A stretch of DNA of 64,000 nucleotides from Sphingomonadaceae bacterium (GCA_025359425.1 JANYGC010000100.1:62001-126000), one strand, 5' to 3'. Counted from the first letter of the stretch, positions 26,997 to 36,444 are shown. The notes: generated by a model not told the origin, from the letters alone. Translations and numbers: made by a program.

Positions 26997-27188
26997 ATGA
27001 GAAGATCACTGGTACTCACCGATGAACAGGCCCGCCACCCATTCCTGGCCAGCCTCCCCCCCCACATCCGCCGCGGCGACAGCGCCGTGCCGGTTCCCCG
27101 GACCCGCCCGGGCTGGATGCAGAACTTGCGCGAATTCCTGATGGCCTACTGCGCCTGCTTCATCGCGGTCTCGCTGTATATCGCTTGA
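26997..27188 (+). CDS. Small single-pass membrane protein
   Basis: A 63-residue protein with a polar N-terminal two thirds (VLTDEQARHPFLASLPPHIR) and a hydrophobic C-terminal helix of about 20 residues, so likely tail-anchored. No known domain is recognised. Codon use is ordinary for this genome and a CtrA-like site lies upstream, which supports it as real. It ends one base before the stop of the convergent MFS gene. Confidence 0.6.
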   Translation: MRRSLVLTDEQARHPFLASLPPHIRRGDSAVPVPRTRPGWMQNLREFLMAYCACFIAVSLYIA

Positions 27189-28499
27189 TCAGACGGCTCG
27201 GGCAACCGCCCCTTCGGCGGCAACCAGCTTGCGCGCGATCCACGCCGAAACGAGACACATCGCCGCGCTGAGCAGGATTTGCTGGACGATCGGCACGCCC
27301 GCGAACGACAGCCCGCTGGCAAGCAACGAGCCGACCACCATCGCGAACGAATTGACGATATTGTTCGCCGCGATCGTGCGTGAGGTTTGCGACTTGTCCA
27401 CAAAGGTCGTGAGGAACGCATACAGCGGGACCACGAACATCCCGCCCGCGATCGCGATCCCCAGCAAGCACAACAGCAGCGGCACGGCCAGCGGCTCGGC
27501 CATGAACGCACCCGTGTCGAGCAGCCCGCCGGGGTGCGGGGTCCACTGGCGGCAGACGAGGAAGAACCCGACCACGAACAGCCCCATCACCAGCACCGAA
27601 CTGGGCGAATAGCGAGCCGATACGGTGCCCTTGAGCAACGCATTGACCGACAGCGAGCCGATCGCGACCCCGATCGAGAAAATCACCAGGAACAGGCTGG
27701 CGACTTCTTTGCTCGCGGTCAGCACGTTCTTGGCGAGCGGCGGGAACTGCACGAACAGTACGGTGCCGATGGTCCAGAAGAAACTGATCGCCATCACCGC
27801 GAGGAACACCCGGCGATCGTGGCTGGTGTTGCGAACCAGATCGTAGGAGGCGCGCAGCAGATGGAAATCGAGCGGCTCGGGCTCGTGATGCGGCGGGGCA
27901 GGGGGCACCGCGCGGCTGGTGAAATAGCCAATGACGGCGGTCACGATCACGCCGACAGCGGCCCACTCGATCGGAAGCCATCCGGCTAGAATGGTGCCCG
28001 CCAGGATCGCGATGTAGGTTCCAGCCTCGACCAGTCCGGTCCCCGCCAGCACTTCATCCGGGTGCAAATGCTGCGGCAGGATCGCGTACTTGATCGGCCC
28101 GAAGAAGGTGGAATGCACCCCCATCCCGAACAGCGCGAGCAGCATCAGCGGGATGGCGACGGTGGTTACTGCAATGCCGCGCCAGGCCATCAATAGCCCG
28201 GCCGCACCGATGATCATGATGCCGATTTCGCAGGCTTTCACGATGCGGATGATTCGCGCTTTGTCGCGCATATCGGCGAGCTGACCCGACACCGCAGAGA
28301 GGACAAAGAACGGCAGGATGAACACCGCCGAGGCGATCGCGCTGAACTGGCCTTCGGCGGCTTCGGAATTATAGACGCTGTAAACGACGAACAGCACCAT
28401 CGCGTTCTTGAACAGGTTGTCATTGAAAGCATTGAGCAATTGGGTGACAAACAGCGGCAGGAAACGGCGGCTGCGGATCAGATGAGTCTGCGTTGTCAT
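27189..28499 (-). CDS. MFS transporter, LplT-like
   Basis: Twelve-helix major facilitator protein of 436 residues. The start region LPLFVTQLLNAFNDNLFKNA is typical of the LplT group, which flips lysophospholipids across the inner membrane. In many bacteria this domain is fused to acyltransferase and acyl-ACP synthetase domains; here it is alone. Start ATG 28499; an in-frame ATG 45 bases earlier adds an unconserved lead. Substrate is inferred from the family only. Confidence 0.82.
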   Translation of the reverse strand: MTTQTHLIRSRRFLPLFVTQLLNAFNDNLFKNAMVLFVVYSVYNSEAAEGQFSAIASAVFILPFFVLSAVSGQLADMRDKARIIRIVKACEIGIMIIGAAGLLMAWRGIAVTTVAIPLMLLALFGMGVHSTFFGPIKYAILPQHLHPDEVLAGTGLVEAGTYIAILAGTILAGWLPIEWAAVGVIVTAVIGYFTSRAVPPAPPHHEPEPLDFHLLRASYDLVRNTSHDRRVFLAVMAISFFWTIGTVLFVQFPPLAKNVLTASKEVASLFLVIFSIGVAIGSLSVNALLKGTVSARYSPSSVLVMGLFVVGFFLVCRQWTPHPGGLLDTGAFMAEPLAVPLLLCLLGIAIAGGMFVVPLYAFLTTFVDKSQTSRTIAANNIVNSFAMVVGSLLASGLSFAGVPIVQQILLSAAMCLVSAWIARKLVAAEGAVARAV

Positions 28500-28610
28500 G
28501 GATCTGCTTTGCGCCGCCCCGAGTTGGCCGGACCCTAGCGTCACTTACGTTGCGAACAAGCGCTAAGTCGCTCTTTTGCACGCGGGACAGGGCGGCTATG
28601 TCATGGCGCA

Positions 28611-29204
28611 ATGCTGACCTTGCCCAACCTGCTGACCCTGTCGCGGATCGTCGCGGTGCCGCTGCTGGTGGCGCTGTTGTGGTGGCCCAAATGGGAGCTC
28701 GGCTATGGTCTGGGCTTTGCGATGTACACGCTGATGGGGCTGACCGACTATTTCGACGGTTACGTCGCGCGGTCATACGGCGCGGTGAGCAAGCTTGGTG
28801 CCTTCCTCGATCCGATCGCCGACAAGATCATGATCGCTGCGGTGATCCTGGTGCTTTCAGCGCAAGGCGTGCTGTGGGGGCCTTACGTCAACGACCTCCA
28901 CGTGATTGCCGGTCTGGTCATCCTGATCCGCGAGATCGCGGTATCGGGCCTGCGCGAATTCCTCGGCGGGCTGCAAGTCTCGATGCCGGTCTCGCGCCTG
29001 GCGAAATGGAAGACGACCTTCCAGATGATCTGCTTCGGCGCGCTGATCCTGGGCAATGCGATGCCGTGGTGGAACGTCTGGCTGGGCGGGATCGAAATGA
29101 ACGTGCCGCATACCGTCGGGCTGGTAACGCTCTGGCTGGCCGCCGCGCTGACGGTGATTACCGGCTGGGATTACCTGCGGGTTGGCTTGAAGCACATGGA
29201 TTGA
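28611..29204 (+). CDS. pgsA: CDP-diacylglycerol-glycerol-3-phosphate 3-phosphatidyltransferase
   Basis: Makes phosphatidylglycerol phosphate from CDP-diacylglycerol, downstream of CdsA. The 197-residue membrane protein has the CDP-alcohol phosphotransferase motif DG(x)2AR(x)8G(x)3D(x)3D, here from DGYVAR to DPIAD, near residues 49-71. It begins MLTLPNLLTLSRI, the family start, at ATG 28611. It is followed after 8 bases by the convergent ParE toxin gene. Confidence 0.95.
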   Translation: MLTLPNLLTLSRIVAVPLLVALLWWPKWELGYGLGFAMYTLMGLTDYFDGYVARSYGAVSKLGAFLDPIADKIMIAAVILVLSAQGVLWGPYVNDLHVIAGLVILIREIAVSGLREFLGGLQVSMPVSRLAKWKTTFQMICFGALILGNAMPWWNVWLGGIEMNVPHTVGLVTLWLAAALTVITGWDYLRVGLKHMD

Positions 29205-29212
29205 CTAAAAGC

Positions 29213-29509
29213 TCAGTCTGGAAAGAGCCGTGCCTCGAAGTCGCTAGCACCATGCAACACGTTGGTCACCACGACGACTGAGGCATCGATCCGGAACACG
29301 ATCATATAGCTACCGTGCACCGCTTTTCGAAGCCCGGATGCCTCATGCCTCTGTAGATACGGAAAACGCCGAGGAAATTCGGACAGCGTTGCGCATCGAT
29401 CCGCAATCTCGCGGATGAATGTTTCCGCTCGAAGTGGATTGTCACGCGCGATGAAGTCGCCAATTTGCTCGAGGTCCAGTTGGGCTTGGTTCGAGAGTTC
29501 GACCCTCAC
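29213..29509 (-). CDS. parE: RelE/ParE-family toxin
   Basis: Toxin of 98 residues. The N-terminal helix pair with DLEQIGDFIARDNP and the later RFPYLQRHEASGLRK, then VHGSYMIVFRID, is the ParE/RelE fold pattern. ParE toxins act on gyrase and RelE types on translation; this one resembles ParE more because of its partner. The GTG start overlaps the antitoxin stop (GTGA), the usual antitoxin-first order. Confidence 0.88.
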   Translation of the reverse strand: MRVELSNQAQLDLEQIGDFIARDNPLRAETFIREIADRCATLSEFPRRFPYLQRHEASGLRKAVHGSYMIVFRIDASVVVVTNVLHGASDFEARLFPD

Positions 29510-29763
29510 TTGGCGGTTTCGGCCATTGCCCGGTACTTTCGGCTCAACCTCTCGAACACTTCTTCTGCCGGTGTGGTTCGACCAGCATCGGCGTCTGCAA
29601 CGCCGCGGGCGATGGCCGCATCGAGCGCCTGAAGTCGTGTCTCACGATCCTGAACCAGACGGATGCCTTCGCGCAGCACCTCGCTCTTTGAGTTGTAGCG
29701 CCCGGATTGCACCAGCGTGGTGACAAAGGATTCCAGCTTTTCGCCAAGTTCTGCACTGATCAT
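29506..29763 (-). CDS. parD: ParD-family antitoxin
   Basis: Antitoxin of 85 residues with an N-terminal ribbon-helix-helix DNA-binding domain (LGEKLESFVTTLVQSGRY...SEVLREGIRLV), which also autorepresses the operon, and a charged C-terminal helix that wraps the toxin. ATG 29763 has a GGAGG ribosome binding site; a longer start adds 15 residues of no family match. It lies between pgsA and oxyR as a small insertion. Confidence 0.9.
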   Translation of the reverse strand: MISAELGEKLESFVTTLVQSGRYNSKSEVLREGIRLVQDRETRLQALDAAIARGVADADAGRTTPAEEVFERLSRKYRAMAETAK

Positions 29764-29814
29764 CGGAACCTCCGCAAATCGTAGAAATAGCGATAGTGCA
29801 TTTATCAACTATTA

Positions 29815-30711
29815 TCAACCCGCCCGCAGTTCCTCGGCCAGCAACCTGAATTCATCCCCGCGCGGTGAATTCTTGCGCCAGACCAGCGCAATCTCGCGGT
29901 TGGCGTTGGCGCTTTTGAGCGGGCGCGCGACCACGTTGGTGCCGTTCAATATCCCCGCATCGAGCGCCATTTCGGGCAGCATCGTCAGCCCCAGACCATT
30001 GTCGACCATCTGCACCAGCGTGTGCAGGCTGGTCCCGATCATCGTCGCGCTGGCGCGCAGTTCGGGGCGGTTGCAGGCGGCCAGCGCGTGTTCCTTGAGG
30101 CAGTGCCCGTCTTCCAGTAGCAGCAGCCGGGTCTCGTCGATCGTGGCCGGATCGATTTCAGCCGGCGGATCGCGCGGGTCGTCCTTGGGGAAGGCGACGT
30201 AAAGCGCGTCGAGTTCGATCGTCTCCTTCTCGACCTCGCCGGTGGGGAAGGGCAGCGCCAGCAGCACGCAATCGCTGCGCCCGTGGTGAAGCGATTCCAT
30301 CGCCGCCGCGCTGGGTTCCTCGCGCAGGAAGAGCTTCAGGTCCGGGCGTTCGCGGCGCAAGCGGGGCAGCATCCGCGGGAGCAGGAACGGGGCAATCGTG
30401 GGGATGACGCTCATCCGCACTTCACCCGAGAGCGGCTGGCCGGCGGTGCGGACCATGTCGCTAAGTTCCTCAGCCTCGCGCAGCAGGCGGTGCGCCTTGG
30501 CGACCACCGCGTTGCCCAGCGGTGTAAACCGAACCGCGCGCTTGGTCCGCTCGACCAGCACCACCCCGAGCAGCGTTTCCAGATCGCGCAGCCCGGCCGA
30601 CAGGGTTGACTGCGAGACAAAGCTGGCGTCAGCAGCACGGCCGAAGTGCCCATGCTCATGCAGCGCGACGAGGTATTGCAGCTGCTTGAGCGTGGGTAAG
30701 TAGGTGGGCAT
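29815..30711 (-). CDS. oxyR: LysR-type hydrogen peroxide regulator OxyR
   Basis: Transcription factor of 298 residues: winged-helix DNA-binding domain (1-60), linker helix and sensor domain. The redox pair is present, C204 and C213 in EDGHCLKEHALAAC, with the 9-residue spacing that corresponds to C199 and C208 of E. coli OxyR. Typical targets (katG, ahpC) are not adjacent. ATG 30711 is chosen over an ATG 18 bases earlier because family members begin PTLKQLQYL-like. Confidence 0.9.
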   Translation of the reverse strand: MPTYLPTLKQLQYLVALHEHGHFGRAADASFVSQSTLSAGLRDLETLLGVVLVERTKRAVRFTPLGNAVVAKAHRLLREAEELSDMVRTAGQPLSGEVRMSVIPTIAPFLLPRMLPRLRRERPDLKLFLREEPSAAAMESLHHGRSDCVLLALPFPTGEVEKETIELDALYVAFPKDDPRDPPAEIDPATIDETRLLLLEDGHCLKEHALAACNRPELRASATMIGTSLHTLVQMVDNGLGLTMLPEMALDAGILNGTNVVARPLKSANANREIALVWRKNSPRGDEFRLLAEELRAG

Positions 30712-30800
30712 AGTCGGCCAGTCTCGCACGGAGTAAGGCTCAAGCCAAGAGAGCGGCGCTTCCGTATTGGTTTACCGTAACCTTGAAAAATCTGAACCGA

Positions 30801-31442
30801 TTAGAATCGATAGCCAATTCCGACGCGCATTGTGTCGCTGGTCGGACCAGTCCTAAATCCGTAGTATGGCACTCCCTGATAGGTGATATTGCCGGTGCGC
30901 GTTGCAAAATCGTCGTGAATATAATCGGCGCGGATAATAAATGCTGGGCCGATTTTATGTTCGATGCCGCCACCTAACGACCAGCCCAAATGGGTCTGGG
31001 TGACCATCCCCCAATCAGGGTCGGTATCGTCAACAACCATTCGAAGAGCTGCGATGCCACCGGCGACATATAGCTTTGTAGATTTGCCGATGGCGACACC
31101 AAGGCGTCCGCGCAAGTGCGCATTCCATTTTGCTTTGTAGGCAGTGTACCAGTTGGCGTCTGCAGGATCGTTTGGTGCATGACTGTTAAGAAGGCCGAAA
31201 TCTGTTTCAACGCCAGCAAGCATGCCTTTGGATTTGATGTCATGCCCGATAAAGATGCCTGCGACTGCGCCATTCATTGACGGGTTGCGATCCATGCCCG
31301 TGCTGATAAGTTCCTCATAATGTGGGGTGGTTGATGAGATGCCAGCATAGACCCCCACATAGGTATCGCCCCCGCGGACCTCGGCGTTTACGGGACTTGC
31401 TGCAATCATTGTTGCGCCAATAAATAAAATAATCTGTTTCAT
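30801..31442 (-). CDS. Outer-membrane beta-barrel protein
   Basis: A 213-residue protein with a signal peptide (cleavage near PVNAE, residue 20), alternating hydrophobic beta strands and a C-terminal IGYRF ending in phenylalanine, as in small OmpA-like or Omp25-type eight-strand barrels. Codons are clearly AT-richer than neighbours, suggesting acquisition. Its 130-base upstream region is likewise AT-rich and contains an imperfect dyad (TCAACC...TTGATTGA) near 31459-31478 that might be an operator. Confidence 0.75.
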   Translation of the reverse strand: MKQIILFIGATMIAASPVNAEVRGGDTYVGVYAGISSTTPHYEELISTGMDRNPSMNGAVAGIFIGHDIKSKGMLAGVETDFGLLNSHAPNDPADANWYTAYKAKWNAHLRGRLGVAIGKSTKLYVAGGIAALRMVVDDTDPDWGMVTQTHLGWSLGGGIEHKIGPAFIIRADYIHDDFATRTGNITYQGVPYYGFRTGPTSDTMRVGIGYRF

Positions 31443-31572
31443 GGTGAAGTGCCCATTTTATCAACCGATCTTTGATTGACCGGATGATTTGGACGCTATC
31501 GACAGAACATTGCGTCTCAATGGACGGCGGAATAAGTGAATTCACGACATCGAATATTGCTTTGCATAATAT

Positions 31573-32778
31573 TTAGTCTGTCGGAGGCTGTTGTTCTTTT
31601 TCAGGCTCGACCACATCATCGACATGGGTCATCTTGAGCCGGCCGTTGACCACCGCGAAGGCCATCTTGCCTTCGACCAGATCGAGCGCGTCCTTGCCGA
31701 ACTGTTCGTAGCGCCAGCCTTGCAGCAGCGGCAGCTCGCGGACCCCGGCGGCGAGCAGTTCGAGGTCTTCGCTGCGCGCCAGCAGCCGAGCGGCGACATC
31801 GATCTCGCGGCTGCGGATCTTGAGCAGCAGCTTGAGCAGATCCGCGACCAGCGCGCCTTCCTTGCCGAGCGGCGCGCCTCTGGGCGTGCGCGGGGGCAGT
31901 TCGGCGTCGGTCATCGGCTTGGCATTGTCGAGCGCGGCCATCATCCGCCGCCCGATCTCGTTGTCTTTCCACCCGGCCGAAAGCCCGCGGACCTTGGCAA
32001 GGTCGGCCTGCACTTTGGGCGGATGGCTGGCGATATCGGCGACGGTTTCATCGCGCGCGATGCGGCCGCGCGGGATGTTCTTGTCCTGCGCCTCAAGCTC
32101 GCGCCAGTGCGCCAGCGCCTTGAGCCGCCCGAGCATGGCCGGATTGCGCCCCGAGGCCTTGATCCGCAGCCATGCCTGGTTTGGATCGTTGCGGTAATTG
32201 GCCGGATCGGCGAGCTTTTCCATCTCGATATTAAGCCACGCCCCGCGCCCGGTCTTGATCAGCCGCTTGAGCAGTTTGGGGAAAATCGTCGATAGGTACG
32301 TGACATCGCCGATCGCGTAATCGATCTGGCGGTCGGTCAGCGGGCGGCGCGACCAGTCGGTAAAGCGCGCGCCCTTGTCGACCACAGTGCCGAGCCAGCT
32401 CTCGACCAGGTTCGAATAACCGATCTGTTCGGACTGGCTGACCGCCATCATCGCGATCTGGGTGTCGAAGATCGGGTGCGGGGTCTTGCCGGTGATGTTG
32501 TAGATAATTTCGACGTCCTGCCCGCCGGCGTGGAAGATCTTGAGCACGTCCTCATTGTTGACCAACAGGTCCATCAGCGGCGTCATATCGAGATCGCGCG
32601 CGAGCGGATCGATCGCCGCCGCCTCCTCGCTGTCGGCGATCTGGATCAGGCACAGTTCGGGCCAGAAGGTATTCTCGCGCATGAATTCGGTGTCGACGCA
32701 CACGAAATCGGCTTTGGCGAGGCGCGAGCACAAGTCGGCCAGCGCGGCGGACGTGGTAATTAGCGGATGTATCTTCAT
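31573..32778 (-). CDS. rnd: Ribonuclease D
   Basis: 3'-5' exoribonuclease for tRNA and small RNA maturation. The 401-residue protein has the DEDD exonuclease domain (about 1-180; D29 and E31 in VDTEF, later IGDVTYL with the DEDDy tyrosine) and an HRDC domain from about 205. ATG 32778 gives MKIHPLITTSAAL, matching the family start. Divergent from aspS, with 114 bases between. Confidence 0.94.
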   Translation of the reverse strand: MKIHPLITTSAALADLCSRLAKADFVCVDTEFMRENTFWPELCLIQIADSEEAAAIDPLARDLDMTPLMDLLVNNEDVLKIFHAGGQDVEIIYNITGKTPHPIFDTQIAMMAVSQSEQIGYSNLVESWLGTVVDKGARFTDWSRRPLTDRQIDYAIGDVTYLSTIFPKLLKRLIKTGRGAWLNIEMEKLADPANYRNDPNQAWLRIKASGRNPAMLGRLKALAHWRELEAQDKNIPRGRIARDETVADIASHPPKVQADLAKVRGLSAGWKDNEIGRRMMAALDNAKPMTDAELPPRTPRGAPLGKEGALVADLLKLLLKIRSREIDVAARLLARSEDLELLAAGVRELPLLQGWRYEQFGKDALDLVEGKMAFAVVNGRLKMTHVDDVVEPEKEQQPPTD

Positions 32779-32816
32779 TGTTCTTTTCTGTATGTGGCCC
32801 CGTGCGGGTCCGCGGC

Positions 32817-32845
32817 TTGACAAATGTGCAGCCATCGCCTGTTAG
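32817..32845 (+). promoter_or_regulatory. Candidate aspS promoter
   Basis: A perfect -35 box TTGACA (32817-32822) is followed after 17 bases by TGTTAG (32840-32845) as a weak -10 box. Transcription would start near 32852, about 40 bases before the aspS ATG. Confidence 0.5.
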
Positions 32846-32892
32846 CCGCGCCTTCCCCCTGCCGCAAAGCAGGCCAAATTGAAAGTGTTTCG

Positions 32893-34674
32893 ATGCATCT
32901 TTACCGCTCCCACACCTGCGGCGCGCTGCGCGCTGATGAGGTCGGGCAGACCGTCCGCCTGTCGGGCTGGGTCCACCGCAAGCGCGACCACGGCGGGGTA
33001 CTGTTTGTCGATCTGCGCGATCACTATGGGATGACCCAGATCGTCGCCGACAGCGACAGCCCGGCGCTCGCCGTGCTCGATGCGCTGCGGCTTGAAAGCG
33101 TGGTCACCATCGACGGCCTGGTCAAGGCGCGCAGCGGCGCGACGATCAACGCAGGGCTCCCGACCGGCGAAATCGAGGTCTATGCGCGCAGCGCGACCGT
33201 GCTCAGCCGCGCCGAAGAGCTGCCGCTGCCGGTGGCGGGCGAGCAGGAATATCCTGAAGACATCCGCCTGCGCTACCGCTTCCTCGATCTGCGGCGCGAG
33301 ACGCTGCACGCCAACCTGGTCAAGCGCAGCGCGGTGATCCGCGAAACCCGCCGCCAGATGGAAGACATCGGCTTCACCGAATATTCGACCCCGATCCTGA
33401 CGGCCTCGTCGCCCGAAGGCGCGCGCGATTTCCTCGTGCCGAGCCGGATCCATCCGGGCAAGTTCTTCGCGCTGCCGCAGGCCCCGCAGCAGTACAAGCA
33501 GCTGCTGATGGTCGCCGGGTTCGACCGCTATTTCCAGATCGCACCGTGCTTCCGCGACGAAGACCCGCGCGCCGACCGGCTGCCGGGCGAATTCTACCAG
33601 CTCGACCTCGAGATGAGCTTCGTGACGCAGGAAGAAGTCTGGGACACGATGGAGCCGGTGATGGCCGGCGTGTTCGAGAAGTTTGCCGAGGGCAAGAGTG
33701 TGACCAAGGCAGGCGAGTTCCCGCGCATTCCGCACGATCAGGCGATGCTCGATTACGGCACCGACAAGCCCGACCTGCGCAACCCGCTGATTGTGCGCGA
33801 TGTGACGAGTGAATTCACTGCGTCGGGGTTCGGCTTGTTCGAAAAGATCGTCGGTTCGGGCGGGGTGGTGCGCCTGATCCCGGCTCCGGCGACGGCTGAA
33901 AAGAGCCGCAAGTTCTTCGATGACATGAACGAATGGGCGCGCAGCGAGGGCCATGCGGGCCTCGGCTATGCGACCCGCAAGGCCGGGGTGTTCGGTGGCC
34001 CGATCGCCAAGAACCATGGCGAGGACCAGATGGCCGCGCTGTGGGACAGCCTGGGCCTTGGTCCTGACGACGGTGCGTTTTTCGCTGCGGGCAAGGCCGA
34101 TCAGGCTGCCAAGCTCGCCGGGGCTGCGCGCAGCCGGGTGGGCGAGCAGCTTGAGCTGATCGACACCCAGGCGTTCAAATTCTGCTGGATCATCGACTTC
34201 CCGTTTTACGAATGGGACGAGGAAGCCAAGGCGCTCGATTTTGCCCACAACCCGTTTTCGATGCCGCAGGGCGGGCTCGAGGCGCTTGAGACGCAGGACC
34301 CCAAGAGCATCAAGGCCTATCAGTACGATCTGGTCTGCAACGGTTACGAATTGGCCTCGGGCTCGATCCGCAACCAGCACCCCGATCTGATGGTCAAGGC
34401 GTTCGAACTGGTCGGGCTCAGCAAGCAGGACGTCGAAGACCGCTTCGGCGGGATGTACCGCGCGTTCCAGTACGGCGCGCCGCCGCACGGCGGGATGGCG
34501 GCCGGGGTCGACCGCATGGTCATGCTGCTGTGCGGGGTGCACAACCTGCGCGAGATCACCCTGTTCCCGATGAACCAGCGCGCCGAAGACCTGCTGATGG
34601 GCGCGCCATCGGTGCCCGAACCCAAGGCGCTGCGGGATTTGCACATCAAGGTGATGGAACCGCCGAAGGGGTAG
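32893..34674 (+). CDS. aspS: Aspartyl-tRNA synthetase
   Basis: Class II synthetase of 593 residues. N-terminal OB-fold anticodon-binding domain ([20 protein letters not shown]), class II motif 2 [10 protein letters not shown], a bacterial GAD insertion domain, and motif 3 [11 protein letters not shown] near the end. Alphaproteobacterial AspRS is often non-discriminating and works with GatCAB to make Asn-tRNA; this cannot be read directly here. Start ATG 32893. Confidence 0.97.
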   Translation: MHLYRSHTCGALRADEVGQTVRLSGWVHRKRDHGGVLFVDLRDHYGMTQIVADSDSPALAVLDALRLESVVTIDGLVKARSGATINAGLPTGEIEVYARSATVLSRAEELPLPVAGEQEYPEDIRLRYRFLDLRRETLHANLVKRSAVIRETRRQMEDIGFTEYSTPILTASSPEGARDFLVPSRIHPGKFFALPQAPQQYKQLLMVAGFDRYFQIAPCFRDEDPRADRLPGEFYQLDLEMSFVTQEEVWDTMEPVMAGVFEKFAEGKSVTKAGEFPRIPHDQAMLDYGTDKPDLRNPLIVRDVTSEFTASGFGLFEKIVGSGGVVRLIPAPATAEKSRKFFDDMNEWARSEGHAGLGYATRKAGVFGGPIAKNHGEDQMAALWDSLGLGPDDGAFFAAGKADQAAKLAGAARSRVGEQLELIDTQAFKFCWIIDFPFYEWDEEAKALDFAHNPFSMPQGGLEALETQDPKSIKAYQYDLVCNGYELASGSIRNQHPDLMVKAFELVGLSKQDVEDRFGGMYRAFQYGAPPHGGMAAGVDRMVMLLCGVHNLREITLFPMNQRAEDLLMGAPSVPEPKALRDLHIKVMEPPKG

Positions 34675-34681
34675 TCAGGCT

Positions 34682-35134
34682 TTAGATACCGTTCTCCCAG
34701 CCGGAGCCTTCGCCGCAAAAGTAGCGGTTGTGCGAAGGACCGCGTTGAGTGAATCGGATTACAAAGGAAGCCTGCGGGTTGGTCGGCAAGTAATTCAGAG
34801 TGACAAGAATCCGGTCTTTCTTGACCACCATGGTTGCGTCCCACTGGGAGTTGCCAAGAGTGCATTGATAAGCACCCATGAAGTCCTTGGCGTTCCTGAT
34901 GACAGCTATGCGCTGTTGCCCGTGGCGTGAAACCGGGTTGATGAATTCCAGATAGTAAATTGCGAATTGCGACCCCTCAACCCGGACGGTGCCGCGCCAT
35001 TCGATCTTTGTGTTGGGCAATCGACCATTGGGATCGTGCGATGCGAAGACTGTCCTCGCCAGGTCTGCTCGGTTGGAGTTGGCTGCACCACCCAGGCAGA
35101 AAGCAAGCGCAACGATTGGCCAAGTGATCCTCAT
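34682..35134 (-). CDS. Hypothetical secreted protein
   Basis: A 150-residue protein with an N-terminal signal sequence (hydrophobic residues 5-20) and a beta-rich body containing two cysteines (in YQCTLGN and YFCGEG) that could form a disulfide. I recognise no family. Codon use is AT-richer than aspS and it sits with the toxin-antitoxin pair in a small region between aspS and acpP that looks accessory. Confidence 0.65.
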   Translation of the reverse strand: MRITWPIVALAFCLGGAANSNRADLARTVFASHDPNGRLPNTKIEWRGTVRVEGSQFAIYYLEFINPVSRHGQQRIAVIRNAKDFMGAYQCTLGNSQWDATMVVKKDRILVTLNYLPTNPQASFVIRFTQRGPSHNRYFCGEGSGWENGI

Positions 35135-35208
35135 GGCAAGTGTCTAGTTAGATTTGCAAGCGAGCACAATAATTGCATTGGGCGTGAAACTGTGCTACAC
35201 AGTCTCAC

Positions 35209-35622
35209 ATGAAGAACGTCACTATCGCCCTTGATGACGAAGTCCACCGCCAGGCGCGCATTCGTGCGGCTGAGCTGGGGACTTCGCTGTCGGCTTTGGT
35301 GAAGGACTATTTGGTCGGGCTGGCCGGAGCGCCGGCACCGTCCGCTGCCGGAGTGCGTGAGATGACAGTGCCGTTCAAACACGCCGCTCCAGAAGCTAGT
35401 GGCCCGCCGTGGCTGGTTGATGGCAAGTGGGTTTACACCAAGGACGGCAAGCCGCGTCAGCCGGGTTCGATGCGTGAGCAATTGAAGGATTTGCCCGACA
35501 ATTGGGATGAATGGTCGCCCGAAATGCTGGAGTACTTCGAAAAGCTTCAAACTGAGCCGTGGGACGACGGCGATCCGGCTGACTATTTGCTATTCGATGA
35601 GAGCCAGCTGCTCGGCCTATGA
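35209..35622 (+). CDS. RHH antitoxin with a C-terminal extension
   Basis: Protein of 137 residues. The first 45 residues are a ribbon-helix-helix DNA-binding domain (NVTIALDDEVHRQARIRAAE). The remaining 90 residues are unusual: a Trp/Pro/Asp-rich stretch (PPWLVDGKWVYTKDGKPRQP...) about twice the usual tail of a VapB antitoxin. The tail probably neutralises the PIN toxin encoded next, with which it overlaps by 4 bases (ATGA). Confidence 0.82.
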   Translation: MKNVTIALDDEVHRQARIRAAELGTSLSALVKDYLVGLAGAPAPSAAGVREMTVPFKHAAPEASGPPWLVDGKWVYTKDGKPRQPGSMREQLKDLPDNWDEWSPEMLEYFEKLQTEPWDDGDPADYLLFDESQLLGL

Positions 35623-36008
35623 GGGTGCTGCTCGATACGCATGTCCTGATCTGGTGGCTCAAGGATGATCCTAAACTTGGGCCCAGGCCAAGGTCGCTGA
35701 TTGCCAACGGGTCGGTCGAGGTCTTGTTCAGCGCTGCTTCCTGCTGGGAAGCTTCGATCAAGCATCGTTTGGGAAAGTTTGAATTGCCGGGTTCGACACT
35801 CTTTCGCATGGCATCCGATGCGGGACTCATTTTTGTCAGGATCGAATCTGACCATTTGGCCCAGCTTGAGAACCTTCCAGCGTTTGCAAAACATAACGAT
35901 CCATTCGACCACTTGTTAATCGCCCAGGCATTGGTCGAGGGCGCAGCCTTGATCACCGCAGATCGTCACATGCCGCAATACGGTGTCCGTTGCATCGGGG
36001 TGCGCTAA
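35619..36008 (+). CDS. PIN-domain toxin (VapC-like)
   Basis: Ribonuclease toxin of 129 residues with all acidic PIN residues: D6 ([10 protein letters not shown]), E44, D94 and D97 ([13 protein letters not shown]), and D115 (TADRHM). The DTHVLIWW start places it in the DTHVLIWWL subgroup of PIN toxins. The partner is the upstream RHH protein. It ends 92 bases before acpP and reads into it. Confidence 0.9.
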   Translation: MRVLLDTHVLIWWLKDDPKLGPRPRSLIANGSVEVLFSAASCWEASIKHRLGKFELPGSTLFRMASDAGLIFVRIESDHLAQLENLPAFAKHNDPFDHLLIAQALVEGAALITADRHMPQYGVRCIGVR

Positions 36009-36027
36009 ATCAACACAGCGCACCCAC

Positions 36028-36056
36028 TTGCCTTCGCCCGCGCCGTTCTCTAGGGC
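36028..36056 (+). promoter_or_regulatory. Candidate acpP promoter
   Basis: TTGCCT (36028-36033), 17-base spacer, TAGGGC (36051-36056). The start would be near 36063, giving a leader of about 38 bases before acpP. Confidence 0.4.
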
Positions 36057-36100
36057 GAAGTCCAATCAGTTTTAATCTGCCGTTCACGAAGGGATATACC

Positions 36101-36337
36101 ATGAGCGACACCGCCGACCGGGTTAAGAAGATCGTTGTCGAACACCTCGGTGTTGAAGCTGACAAGGTCACCGAAGACGCCAGCTTCATCGACGATCTGG
36201 GTGCAGATTCGCTTGATATCGTTGAGCTTGTCATGGCGTTCGAAGAAGAATTCGGCGTCGAAATCCCCGACGATGCGGCTGAGAAGATCGGCACCGTCTC
36301 GGATGCGATCAAGTACATCAATGAGCACAAGGGCTGA
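36101..36337 (+). CDS. acpP: Acyl carrier protein
   Basis: Carrier of growing acyl chains for fatty acid synthesis. The 78-residue acidic protein has the phosphopantetheine site in [17 protein letters not shown] (serine about residue 37) and the standard C-terminus. ATG 36101 is preceded by an AGGGA ribosome binding site. fabF follows, as in most proteobacteria. Confidence 0.98.
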   Translation: MSDTADRVKKIVVEHLGVEADKVTEDASFIDDLGADSLDIVELVMAFEEEFGVEIPDDAAEKIGTVSDAIKYINEHKG

Positions 36338-36414
36338 TCGTCCTTGGCGGCTAGGCCGCGCTGTTTCACCCCCTCGCGCAAGCGAAGCGGTTTGACGGTG
36401 GCGCAGGTCTTTGA

Positions 36415-36444
36415 CAGGCTCAGTCCCTTACCGGGCTGGGCCTG
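36415..36444 (+). other. Long hairpin between acpP and fabF
   Basis: CAGGCTCAGTCC (36415-36426) can pair with GGGCTGGGCCTG (36433-36444) over 12 positions, two of them G-U in RNA, around a 6-base loop. It ends 26 bases before the fabF ATG. It may attenuate or process the acpP-fabF transcript, giving more acpP than fabF; no strong T-tract follows, so it is not a clear terminator. Confidence 0.4.
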
